Positions 41,230 to 49,503 of a DNA stretch of 64,000 nucleotides are shown one piece after another. The DNA is taken from NCBI GenBank assembly GCA_963422745.1, contig OY730477.1, positions 2,666,001 through 2,730,000 of the forward strand, written 5' to 3'. This DNA comes from G963422745 sp963422745. GTDB taxonomy: Bacteria; Actinomycetota; Acidimicrobiia; Acidimicrobiales; Aldehydirespiratoraceae. The number at the start of each line of letters is the position of its first letter. Position 1 is the first letter of the stretch. Below the pieces are notes generated by a model. That model was not told the origin of the DNA, made no database searches, and saw only the letters and a program-made list of their open reading frames with translations. The translations under genes and the position numbers were made by a program.

Positions 41230-42705
41230 TCAGGCCAGGTGTTCAACAAAGGATTCGAGCTGGCGCAAGTTGCGTACCTCAAAGGTGCCGTCACAATACG
41301 GTGAGTACTCCCCCACGATGGAGTCGCCCGTGTCCCAATACGAGCACGGTTCGGGGTTGAGCCAGTACACCGCTTTGGCCTTGTCATGCATCGCTTTGAC
41401 AGTCCAACTTTCTGGTGCGTGATAGTTGTTGCGGGCGTCTCCGAGGATCATGATTGAAGTCCGCGGGCCGATATCGGAACCGTACTGCTCCCAGAACACG
41501 CCGAAGGCATGGCCATAGTCGGAGTGACCGTCGACCCATACGACATCGGCTTCGGTATTGACGCGGTGCACAGCTTCGTTGATGTCCTCAACTCCTTCGA
41601 AGAGGGGCGTGACCTCATCAAGGCCGTCGATGAAGACGAAGGAACGCACCTTGGAGAACTGTCCGCTGATTGCATACACGAGATGCAGCGTGAACCGTGC
41701 GAACGCCGCCACCGAACCCGAGATGTCAGCGATAACCATTATCTCAGGCTTATGGGGCCGGGGATGACGAAACTTGGGCTCGACCGGTACTCCTCCATAG
41801 CTCAGCGAGGCCCGCACGGTTCTACGAAAATCCAACGGACCCCTGCGCCCATGGCGACGCTTGCGTTGCAGCCTCGCTGCAAGCTTGCGTGTCAGCGGCG
41901 AGATCGCCCGGCGCAGGCCAGCCATCTCCTCACGTGAAGCATGCATGAAATCCACATCCTCGGGTAGAGGCTTGCGGAGCGTCCTGGCCATGGCCTCCAC
42001 TCCGCGATCAGCCACCAGCCGACGACGGATCTCCGCCTCGATCTCCTTTTGGAGATGATCGATTCGGCTCCGGTACTCATCTCGCTGCAACCGCAAAGCG
42101 AGATCGTCGGAGGGATCGCCCGAAGTGTCTTGTTCTTGATCCAGCAGCCGCTCCAGGACCCCGTCAAGATCGAGGTTGCGGAGGGTGCGATACAGGTAGT
42201 AGGTGCCACCAACCGGTCGTCCCGGTTCCATTCCGGCGTATCGCTTCACAGAATGGCGGGCAACACCCCGCATCATCGAACGGTCGCCGCGCAATAGTGC
42301 CAGATACAACATCTCGGCTAATTCCTGAGGGGTTAGGTTCTCCCCTCCCGAGCCCGACAAACCATCGGCGCCGCGACGGAGTTCGTCCTCGGAGGGGTCT
42401 ACGTTGCCATGATCGGATTCTTCGCCAATCGCGTATTGCGGCCCTCGCAAGGAGAAATAGACCTCAAAGACAGTCTCGAATGCATTCCAATGGCCGTAGT
42501 GCTTTACCAGTGTGGACGCCAGTGCGTACTTGAAGGTGGCTCGATCCTCAATGGGGATGTGCTTGATTGCCTCGATGGCATCAATGTTCTCTGTGAGGCT
42601 GACGGGCAAACCGGCCCCGCGGAGCGCCACGATGAAGCCGTTGATCAAATCCAGCAGCTCTTCGCCGACCTCAATCGGCAACCGAACGTCGGTTCGATCG
42701 GCCAC
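41230..42705 (-). CDS. VWA-domain protein, CoxE-like, partner of MoxR
   Basis: The 491-residue protein is the CoxE/DUF58-related VWA type: an N-terminal helical domain (LINGFIVALRGAGLPVSLTE, RATFKYALASTLVKH), an acidic middle, and a C-terminal VWA domain whose metal site begins IMVIADISGSVAAF. It begins with GTG directly after the moxR stop (TGAGTG), so the two are coupled. MoxR ATPases and VWA proteins form chaperone-like pairs for metal-cofactor or complex maturation; the client here is unknown because no other candidate gene lies in the run. Confidence 0.9.
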   Translation of the reverse strand: MADRTDVRLPIEVGEELLDLINGFIVALRGAGLPVSLTENIDAIEAIKHIPIEDRATFKYALASTLVKHYGHWNAFETVFEVYFSLRGPQYAIGEESDHGNVDPSEDELRRGADGLSGSGGENLTPQELAEMLYLALLRGDRSMMRGVARHSVKRYAGMEPGRPVGGTYYLYRTLRNLDLDGVLERLLDQEQDTSGDPSDDLALRLQRDEYRSRIDHLQKEIEAEIRRRLVADRGVEAMARTLRKPLPEDVDFMHASREEMAGLRRAISPLTRKLAARLQRKRRHGRRGPLDFRRTVRASLSYGGVPVEPKFRHPRPHKPEIMVIADISGSVAAFARFTLHLVYAISGQFSKVRSFVFIDGLDEVTPLFEGVEDINEAVHRVNTEADVVWVDGHSDYGHAFGVFWEQYGSDIGPRTSIMILGDARNNYHAPESWTVKAMHDKAKAVYWLNPEPCSYWDTGDSIVGEYSPYCDGTFEVRNLRQLESFVEHLA

Positions 42706-43587
42706 TCAGACCGAGACTCCGTCTGCGGATCCCAGATCCCGGAGCGTCTTGGTTATGTCGCTTTGGTACTTGAGCAAAATGTTCAGGGTCTCCGCCGCGG
42801 TTTGCTCGTCGATCCTTTCCACACCCAGCAACACCAGCGTTCGTGCCCAGTCGAGGGTCTCGGACACTGACGGCGCCTTTTTGAGTTCGATCCGGCGGAT
42901 TGAGCGCACAACCCGTGCGATCTGATCGGCGAGGTTCTCGGTTATGTCGGGCACCTTGGTCAAGACGATCCGTTTCTCGCGCTCAACGTCGGGATAGTCG
43001 ACGTGAAGATACAGGCAGCGCCGTTTCAAGGCCTCGGAGAGTTCCCGTGTGTTGTTGGACGTAAGAAACACCAGCGGCACTTGTTTGGCCTCGATGGTTC
43101 CGAGTTCAGGTATAGACACCTGGTAATCGGAGAGAACCTCCAAGAGCAGAGCCTCGGTCTCTACTTCTACCCGGTCGACCTCGTCGATTAGCAGCACGAC
43201 TGGTTCATCGGCTCGGATGGCCTCAAGCAACGGTCGAGTGAGAAGAAACTCATCGGAAAAGATGTCGTCGCTTACATCGTCCCATTCGTGCTCACCACCT
43301 TGTTCAGCTTGAATGCGCAGTAGTTGCTTCTTGTAGTTCCACTCGTATAACGCCTTCGCTTCGTCGAGTCCCTCATAACACTGCAGGCGAATCAGCCGGG
43401 CACCAGTGATCTCGGCCACGCTCTTGCCCAGCTGGGTCTTGCCCGTACCGGCGGGCCCTTCAATGAGGACAGGCTTATCCAACCGATCGGCGAGGTACAC
43501 GACTCCGGCGATGCTCTCATCGCAGAGATAGTCGACGGCACGTAACTCGTCTTGAACGGACGCGACATCGAAAAAGCGGCTCGACAT
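42706..43587 (-). CDS. MoxR-family AAA+ ATPase
   Basis: The 293-residue ATPase has Walker A GPAGTGKT (44-51), Walker B VVLLIDEVDRVE, sensor 1 in FLTSNNTRELSEALKRRC and the MoxR C-terminal lid. ATG 43587 gives MSSRFFDVASVQDEL. It works with the directly following VWA protein. Its start lies inside a 134-bp tandem array: two further copies of the ATG and the first five codons lie upstream. No strong ribosome site is visible before any copy. Confidence 0.93.
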   Translation of the reverse strand: MSSRFFDVASVQDELRAVDYLCDESIAGVVYLADRLDKPVLIEGPAGTGKTQLGKSVAEITGARLIRLQCYEGLDEAKALYEWNYKKQLLRIQAEQGGEHEWDDVSDDIFSDEFLLTRPLLEAIRADEPVVLLIDEVDRVEVETEALLLEVLSDYQVSIPELGTIEAKQVPLVFLTSNNTRELSEALKRRCLYLHVDYPDVEREKRIVLTKVPDITENLADQIARVVRSIRRIELKKAPSVSETLDWARTLVLLGVERIDEQTAAETLNILLKYQSDITKTLRDLGSADGVSV

Positions 43588-43661
43588 GGCGCACCAGGCT
43601 ACCGGTCATCACCCGATGTGCTCTACCCGGGCCGACTCCCTCAACTCACCAACGCTTACCC

Positions 43662-43721
43662 TTACGGGCGAACATCGCCGTCGCCATGCACCACATACTT
43701 CCCTGCAAAGCGGCTCGACAT
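43662..43721 (-). CDS. Mini-ORF in proA/moxR array, copy 1
   Basis: The duplicated moxR ATG opens MSSRFAGKYVVHGDGDVRP-stop, 19 residues: the moxR N-terminus (MSSRF) joined in frame to the proA C-terminus (compare EKYVVHGDGHVRP). Expression is unproven. Confidence 0.35.
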   Translation of the reverse strand: MSSRFAGKYVVHGDGDVRP

Positions 43722-43795
43722 GGCGCACCAGGCTACCGGTCATCACCCGATGTGCTCTACCCGGGCCGACTCCCTCAACTCACCAACGCTTACCC

Positions 43796-43855
43796 TTACG
43801 GGCGAACATCGCCGTCGCCATGCACCACATACTTCCCTGCAAAGCGGCTCGACAT
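43796..43855 (-). CDS. Mini-ORF in proA/moxR array, copy 2
   Basis: Same 19-residue sequence as the mini-ORF 134 bases downstream, from ATG 43855 to the TAA at 43796. It lies just after the real proA stop. Expression is unproven. Confidence 0.35.
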   Translation of the reverse strand: MSSRFAGKYVVHGDGDVRP

Positions 43856-43929
43856 GGCGCACCAGGCTACCGGTCATCACCCGATGTGCTCTACCCGGGC
43901 CGACTCACTGAACTCACCAACGCTGACGA

Positions 43930-45192
43930 TTACGGGCGAACGTGGCCGTCGCCATGCACCACATACTTCTCTGCGGTGAGTTCGGTGAGGCCCAGCGGGC
44001 CGCGGGCGTGGAGTTTCTGGGTCGAGATACCAATTTCGGCACCGAAGCCGAATTCCTCTCCGTCAACGAACCTCGTGCTTGCGTTCACCAGAACCACTGC
44101 TGCGTCAACTTCACGGGTGAACCTCTGCGCCGACGCTAGATCGGCTGTGATGATCGCCTCGGAGTGTCCGGACCCTGTGAGGTTTATGTGAGCAATTGCC
44201 TCATCAACCGAAGCGACGACCTTCACACTCATTTTCATGTCGAGGTATTCGGTGCTGTAGTCATCGTCAGTGGCAATACCGATCTTCGACGTGATCGCCC
44301 GGGCGGCGGAGTCTCCGACCAGCTCTACACCTTCGAGCGCGGTTGTGGCCGAGGGCAAGAACTCGGCGGCAATGTCGGCGTGGACCACCAGGGATTCGGC
44401 TGCGTTGCATACGCCGGTGCGTTGAGTCTTGGCGTTAACGAGAATCTCGCGGGCCATCACCGGGTCCGCCGATGCATCAACGTACACATGACAGTTGCCT
44501 GCCCCGTCTATTAGATACGGAACGGTGGCGTTGTCGAGAATCGAGCGGATCAGCATGGGTCCGCCTCGGGGAATTAGACAGTCGACGTAGCCACGTTGTT
44601 GCATGAACTCCGTGGCCGCCGAACGCGAGGTGTCATCAACCATCACCAGCGCATCGGCTGGCAGACCGGCCTTCGGCAGTGCCTCCCGTAGCGCTTCGGC
44701 GATGGCGATGTTTGAGGAGATTGCGGATGAGGATCCCCGCAGGAAGGCAGCATTGCCGGATTTCAGACACAACCCGAAAGCGTCGGATGTGACGTTGGGG
44801 CGCCCCTCATAGATGATCGCCACCACACCGAGCGGGACCCGCACTTTCGAGATCCGTAAACCGTTGGGGCGAACCCATCCCCGGGTCGTCTCACCCACCG
44901 GGTCGGGAAGCGCCGCTACTTGACGCAGGCCGCCAGACATTGCAGAGATTCGGGCCTGGTCGAGGCGCAGACGATCAACAAGCGGAGCTGCCATACCGTC
45001 AAGTTCAGCGCGGGCCACATCGGCCTGATTGGCTTCAAGAATCGAATCGGCTCGCAGCATGAGAAGTTCCGCAGCAACCCCAAGGACTGAGTCCTTTTGC
45101 TCGGTAGGTGCCGCCGCCAACGCGGTGGTCGCAGCCTTGGCGCGAATCGCCAGCTCGGGAATAGAAGTCGGCTGCTCACCCGAACCGCTCAC
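43930..45192 (-). CDS. proA: Gamma-glutamyl phosphate reductase
   Basis: From GTG 45192 the product is 420 residues, the usual ProA length (about 417). It shows VRPNGLRISKVRVPLGVVAI, the IYEGRPNVTSDAFGLCLKSG region, the catalytic Cys in NAKTQRTGVCNAAE, and the late VNASTRFVDGEEFGFGAEIG and KLHARGPLGLTELT. It reduces γ-glutamyl phosphate to the semialdehyde in proline synthesis; ProB is encoded 4 kb away. The open frame continues to 45303 into a repeat array and that part was not used. No good ribosome site marks the start. Confidence 0.95.
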   Translation of the reverse strand: MSGSGEQPTSIPELAIRAKAATTALAAAPTEQKDSVLGVAAELLMLRADSILEANQADVARAELDGMAAPLVDRLRLDQARISAMSGGLRQVAALPDPVGETTRGWVRPNGLRISKVRVPLGVVAIIYEGRPNVTSDAFGLCLKSGNAAFLRGSSSAISSNIAIAEALREALPKAGLPADALVMVDDTSRSAATEFMQQRGYVDCLIPRGGPMLIRSILDNATVPYLIDGAGNCHVYVDASADPVMAREILVNAKTQRTGVCNAAESLVVHADIAAEFLPSATTALEGVELVGDSAARAITSKIGIATDDDYSTEYLDMKMSVKVVASVDEAIAHINLTGSGHSEAIITADLASAQRFTREVDAAVVLVNASTRFVDGEEFGFGAEIGISTQKLHARGPLGLTELTAEKYVVHGDGHVRP

Positions 45193-45307
45193 AGGATGTG
45201 ATGGTACCAGTACAGTGACGGTTCCGTTCGTGGCAGCTTGACCGACCCTGGCCGGTTCTTCGGCAGCACCAACAAGCAAGTTGTCTCGCCCAGACCCACC
45301 CACTCAA

Positions 45308-45530
45308 CAACACCACCAGCCAGGAAACCTCACCACCCGCATCGGGTGACCCACCCCTCAACAACACCACCAGCCAGGAAACCTCACCACAGACCCAATC
45401 GGTGAGCCAACACCACCAGCCAGGTAGCCTCACCGCCCGCATTGGGTGACCCACCCCTCAACAACACCACCAGCCAGGAAGCCTCATCGCAGACCCAATT
45501 GGTGAGCCAACAACACCGGCCAGGTAGCCT
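45308..45530. repeat. Higher-order tandem array, 100-bp unit of two sub-repeats
   Basis: CAACACCACCAGCCAGG cores occur at 45308, 45362, 45408 and 45462, with a diverged copy at about 45511. Spacings alternate 54, 46, 54, so the real unit is 100 bases (45308 to 45408, 45362 to 45462). Linkers alternate between CCGCATYGGGTGACCCACCC and AGACCCAATYGGTGAGC. It fills the divergent proA/murJ gap and is C/A-rich on the plus strand. Confidence 0.93.
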
Positions 45531-45538
45531 CGCCACGA

Positions 45539-47221
45539 ATGAGGCCACGGTCCGACCCCGGCTTCCAGCACGGGGACGACTCGGATCCCCGCAGCGGGTC
45601 GGTTATGGTCGCGGCGGGTATCGGGTTGTCACGGCTGGCAGGGCTGCTACGCGAAACTGTCGGTGGCCGCGTGCTCGGCAACACCGGTCCCGCCGATGCG
45701 CTGGTGGCTGCGCTGCGCATCCCGAACTTATTGCAGAACCTTCTCGGAGAAGGCGTTCTATCGGCGTCTTTAGTTCCGGTCTACAGCGAACTTATAGACA
45801 ACGAGTCCGATAGCTCCGAGGCAAGACATGTCGCCTGCGCCATCGGGACCCTACTCTTGGCGGTCACTGCTTTCGCCGTGCTCGTCGTCGTGCTGGCTGC
45901 CCGGCCGCTGACCAGGCTATTGGCGTGGGGGCTAACGGGCGACACGTTCGAACTGGCTGTCGATTTGACCCGTGTGATCGCGATCGGCGTCGGCTTCTTG
46001 GTCATGTCTGCGTGGTGTCTGGGAATCCTGAACAGCCACCGGCGGTTCTTTTTGCCCTATGTCGCGCCGGTGGCCTCCAACATCGTACAAATCGTGGTTC
46101 TGCTCGTTGCCTGGCAGCGCCAATGGCCTCTGACTGATGCCGCGCGCGGAATGGCAGTAGCTCTCAGTGTAGGGGCACTCGTCCAGCTGACCGTTCAGTT
46201 CTCAAGCGTGATCACCTTGGTTCATGGGCTGAGACTCCGTTTCGACCGCAGCCATCCAAGGGTACGAGAGGTTCGTCGACGTTTCGGGCCGGCGGTTCTG
46301 GGCCGTGGAGCGGTGCAACTATCGGGTTTCTTGGACTTGATCCTGGCTTCATTTCTGGCAGCCGGGGGCCTGGCTGCGCTATTTCGGGCACAGATCCTTT
46401 ACACGCTGCCGGTGAGCCTGTTCGCCATGAGCGTGGCCGCCGCCGAACTGCCGGAGTTGTCTCGACTGAACAGAGATCGCCGCCAGATCGCGGACCGCAC
46501 CGACTTCGCAGGGCACCGTATCGCCTTTTGGATGTTGGGCTCCTGTCTGATTCTGATCGCTGCTGGCGAGCCGCTCATCCGGTTGTTGTTCGAAGGCGGA
46601 GAGTTCACCTCCGCCGATACGTCGCTTGTGTGGCTGATCGTGGTTGCTTACGCGATTGGACTGCCAGCCGTGGGTTATGCCCGGATGCTCCAAAACGCCT
46701 CCTATGCGTTGGGTGACACCACCCGTCCAGCCCTTATCGCAACTGTCCGCGTTCTTATCGCTGGCGGTCTCGGCGTGCTCGTGATGTTCCCCCTTGATCG
46801 TGTCTTCATCGGCTCCAGCGGCATAGAGAACCTCGGCGCTGTCTTACAACTCACCGGGCCGCTCGACGCAGACACACGTTCAACCACGCAGTTGGCACAT
46901 CTCGGCGCGGTCGGTCTAGCGCTCGGTTCCGCAGCTGCTGCCTGGGTCGAGGTGTTCCTACTGCGTCGCTTCGTTGGCCGACAGTTACCCACCATGTCGC
47001 CGCTCCTTTTGACGTTGCGACGCCCTGGTCTTGCCCTGGCCGTTGCATTTCCAGTGACCGTCGCCGTGAATCTCGCAGCCCGGGATCTGCCTTCCGCACC
47101 TGCCGCAATTCTCACCGTCGGAATCGGTGGTTTCGCTTACTTGGCGACGGCATATCGCACTGGCGTTGCCGAGGCGGACATTGTGGTGCAACCCATATTG
47201 CGGACAATTAAGCGGAGATAG
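45539..47221 (+). CDS. murJ: Lipid II flippase MurJ
   Basis: The 560-residue protein has the MVF/MurJ fold: an N-terminal RLAGLLRETVGGRVLG and ADALVAALRIPNLLQNLLGEG, SASLVPVYSEL, and about fourteen helices, with RLLFEGGEFTSADTSLV and YALGDTTRPALIATV late. It flips lipid II outward for peptidoglycan synthesis. Mycobacterial homologs carry a C-terminal kinase-like extension; this one stops after the helices. The first 20 residues are hydrophilic and could be trimmed by a later start. It is followed 39 bases later by a pspA-like gene. Confidence 0.94.
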   Translation: MRPRSDPGFQHGDDSDPRSGSVMVAAGIGLSRLAGLLRETVGGRVLGNTGPADALVAALRIPNLLQNLLGEGVLSASLVPVYSELIDNESDSSEARHVACAIGTLLLAVTAFAVLVVVLAARPLTRLLAWGLTGDTFELAVDLTRVIAIGVGFLVMSAWCLGILNSHRRFFLPYVAPVASNIVQIVVLLVAWQRQWPLTDAARGMAVALSVGALVQLTVQFSSVITLVHGLRLRFDRSHPRVREVRRRFGPAVLGRGAVQLSGFLDLILASFLAAGGLAALFRAQILYTLPVSLFAMSVAAAELPELSRLNRDRRQIADRTDFAGHRIAFWMLGSCLILIAAGEPLIRLLFEGGEFTSADTSLVWLIVVAYAIGLPAVGYARMLQNASYALGDTTRPALIATVRVLIAGGLGVLVMFPLDRVFIGSSGIENLGAVLQLTGPLDADTRSTTQLAHLGAVGLALGSAAAAWVEVFLLRRFVGRQLPTMSPLLLTLRRPGLALAVAFPVTVAVNLAARDLPSAPAAILTVGIGGFAYLATAYRTGVAEADIVVQPILRTIKRR

Positions 47222-47260
47222 GGGCAATGGCTTCGGCGGCGACGGTCTACGATCAGGGAC

Positions 47261-48028
47261 ATGCTTAGCTATCTGAAGCGACGGTGGAAGTACCTGGTGG
47301 CGAGACTCTCAGCCGGGCACGAGAAGAATGCCGACTCCAAGGTCCAACTTGAGCAAGCAATTGGCGAGGCCAAGGCTCAGCATCACCTCCTACGCGACCA
47401 GGCCGCCAACGTGGTGGCAAACCAAAAGCGCACCGAGTTACGCATCAATGAGGCCCTTGAGCGGCTGGAGCGGGTCAACATCAATGCCCGCCAAGCCGTT
47501 GTAATGGCCGAGGAAGCCCATAGTTCCGGCGACGACGCCAAAGCCGAGTCCTACACGCAGGCAGCCGAGCAGTTCGCCAATCGTATGCTCGCGGTTGAAG
47601 AGGAGATTGAGGGCATGAAGGCCTTGCATTTTCAGGCCACCGAGGCAGCCGATCAGGCCAAAGCCGCGCTGAAGCAAAACGCCCTACTCCTTCAACGACG
47701 ACTGAGCGAACGGCAGGCGCTGTTGGGCAAACTCGATCAAGCCAAGATGCACGAGACTGTCAATGCGGCCATGTCAACGCTCGACGAATCAATTGGCGAG
47801 GATGTGCCCACCTTCGATGAGGTTCGCTTGAAGATCGAGGCCCGCTACGCCAAAGCAACCGCTGTGGCCGAGCTGAGCGAATCCAGGGCCGATCATCGGA
47901 CGCTGGAGATCGAAGAGGCAGCTCGGGGTGCCCAGGCACGAGTTCGGCTGGATCGGATAAAGACAGACTTGGGCCTCATGGCCGCCCCGGAAACCGAAGC
48001 GCTAACCACAGGCGAATCGACGGAGTAG
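47261..48028 (+). CDS. pspA: PspA/IM30 family protein
   Basis: The 255-residue protein is almost wholly coiled coil (residues 25-165, rich in Ala, Glu, Gln, Lys) and starts LSYLKRRWKYLVARLSAG, a variant of the amphipathic membrane-binding helix of PspA. The late segment ESIGEDVPTFDEVRLKIEAR matches the family's C-terminal helix. PspA/IM30 proteins form ESCRT-III-like assemblies that stabilise membranes under envelope stress. Position behind murJ fits an envelope role. No pspB/C or liaI-type partners are present. Confidence 0.88.
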   Translation: MLSYLKRRWKYLVARLSAGHEKNADSKVQLEQAIGEAKAQHHLLRDQAANVVANQKRTELRINEALERLERVNINARQAVVMAEEAHSSGDDAKAESYTQAAEQFANRMLAVEEEIEGMKALHFQATEAADQAKAALKQNALLLQRRLSERQALLGKLDQAKMHETVNAAMSTLDESIGEDVPTFDEVRLKIEARYAKATAVAELSESRADHRTLEIEEAARGAQARVRLDRIKTDLGLMAAPETEALTTGESTE

Positions 48029-48046
48029 GCCATCGAACCCAAAAGG

Positions 48047-49159
48047 TCACACCCGCCAAGAGGGGACGGTCACCAGATCGTCGGCATGAATCACCACATG
48101 GGGTGACCCGGGAGGCAACTGGTCTGAGCGACGTCCGACTACAGCCACTAGGTCGGTGTGGCAATGACGAACCAGACCCTTGGCGAACACCACACCTTCG
48201 GGATCCACAACCTCTACCGGCGAACCCGGATCGAAGGCACCCTCAACCTCACGCACACCCACGGATAGCAATGACCTGCCGTACTCCAAGGCCGACCGTG
48301 CGCCCTCATCAACGATGATCCGTCCCCGAGCAACAACCGCGAACGCTATCCAAAGCTTGCGAGCCGGAATCCGCACATCGCGACCACGCACAACCGTGCC
48401 CACCCCGCGATGCCCAGCTACGGCATCGCTCAATACACCTTGACGTTCGGCGTTGGCAATGACCGTGGTGATACCGGACCAAGCCGCGATCTTGGCTGCT
48501 GTCAGCTTTGACGTCATTCCTCCGCTGCCTCGTGCCGACCCCGCTCCACCGACCAAGGCTTCGTGTTGATGGTCGATCTCTACAATTTCGGAGATCAAGC
48601 TTGCAGACCTGTCCAAACGTGGGTCGGCTGTGAGCACGCCGTCGGTGTCGGTCAGCAGAATCAGATGCTGCGCCCCAACCAGATTCGCCACCAACGCGGC
48701 GATGCGGTCGTTGTCACCCCAACGGATCTCGTCGTCGGCGATGGCGTCGTTTTCGTTGACGATCGGAACTACTCCCAGTTCAAGCAAACGGGTCAGCGTC
48801 TGACGAGCATGCAGATACTGAGAACGCACTATGAAGTCGTGGGGCACCAACAACACCTGACCGGCCAACAAGCCCCGAGACCGGAGTTCCTGGCGGTAGA
48901 CGCCCATGAGAATGCTCTGACCGATAGTGGCCACCGCCTGCAGCGTGATGTTGTCGGTCGGTCGGTTGGTCCCGTGCAGACCCAGCTCCGGCAGTCCCGC
49001 AGCGATCGCGCCCGAGGTGACAATGATCGGCCTGTAACCGGCTTCGCGCAGCTCTGCAACTTCTCCGCACAGCCTGGCCACGACATCACGCTGAACAATG
49101 CCCGCATCATCGGTGATTGACGACGTGCCGATTTTCGCGACCACGGTGGCGTTCGTCAT
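48047..49159 (-). CDS. proB: Glutamate 5-kinase with PUA domain
   Basis: From ATG 49159, with GGAGGT upstream, the product is 370 residues. The amino-acid kinase domain has VVAKIGTSSITDD, PIIVTSGAIAAGLPELG, VPIVNENDAIADDEIRWGDND and ARGSGGMTSKLTAAKIA; a C-terminal PUA domain starts near GRIIVDEGARSALEYGRSLL. ProB makes γ-glutamyl phosphate, the substrate of ProA. It follows obg across a repeat-filled gap, the normal actinobacterial order, and is convergent with pspA. Confidence 0.96.
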   Translation of the reverse strand: MTNATVVAKIGTSSITDDAGIVQRDVVARLCGEVAELREAGYRPIIVTSGAIAAGLPELGLHGTNRPTDNITLQAVATIGQSILMGVYRQELRSRGLLAGQVLLVPHDFIVRSQYLHARQTLTRLLELGVVPIVNENDAIADDEIRWGDNDRIAALVANLVGAQHLILLTDTDGVLTADPRLDRSASLISEIVEIDHQHEALVGGAGSARGSGGMTSKLTAAKIAAWSGITTVIANAERQGVLSDAVAGHRGVGTVVRGRDVRIPARKLWIAFAVVARGRIIVDEGARSALEYGRSLLSVGVREVEGAFDPGSPVEVVDPEGVVFAKGLVRHCHTDLVAVVGRRSDQLPPGSPHVVIHADDLVTVPSWRV

Positions 49160-49252
49160 TTGGCTATCACCTCCACGCTGGCTTGACAATGAGGGGAATC
49201 TTCATCCCGACGCCAACCAGGATGGGCGTACCAGGGGTTCGACATCGTCGAG

Positions 49253-49436
49253 CAGCACCGGGTATGCGATGGTCGCGCAGCACCACGTTCGCCATGGTCA
49301 AGCATCCCAACTTTGGAGGGGTCTCCATAGCGACCAGCGTCGAACAGCACCGGGTATGCGATGGTCGCGCAGCACCACGTTCGCCATGATCGCACATCCC
49401 AACTTTGGAAGGTCTCCATAGCAACCGGCATGGTCG
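49253..49436. repeat. 92-bp direct duplication between obg and proB
   Basis: The segment starting CAGCACCGGGTATGCGATGG occurs at 49253 and 49345 (period 92) with a handful of differences; a short third piece (GCATGGTCGCGTATCC) follows near 49431. It fills the 344-base gap between obg and proB. No other feature is visible in the gap except the proB ribosome site. Confidence 0.93.
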
Positions 49437-49503
49437 CGTATCCAAGGCACGGCGCACACCAAGAACCCTGCGTGTCGGGCCGTGGCCGCATGAGAACCGA
49501 TCG

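Larger units (their letters stand above)
43573..43975. repeat. 134-bp tandem array across the proA/moxR junction, three copies
   Basis: Units start at AAAGCGGCTCGACATGGCGC: 43573, 43707 and 43841 (period 134). Each spans the first five codons of moxR, the spacer, and the last dozen codons and stop of proA. The first two copies are identical as far as I can read; the third, which contains the real proA end, differs at several bases. Confidence 0.97.
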
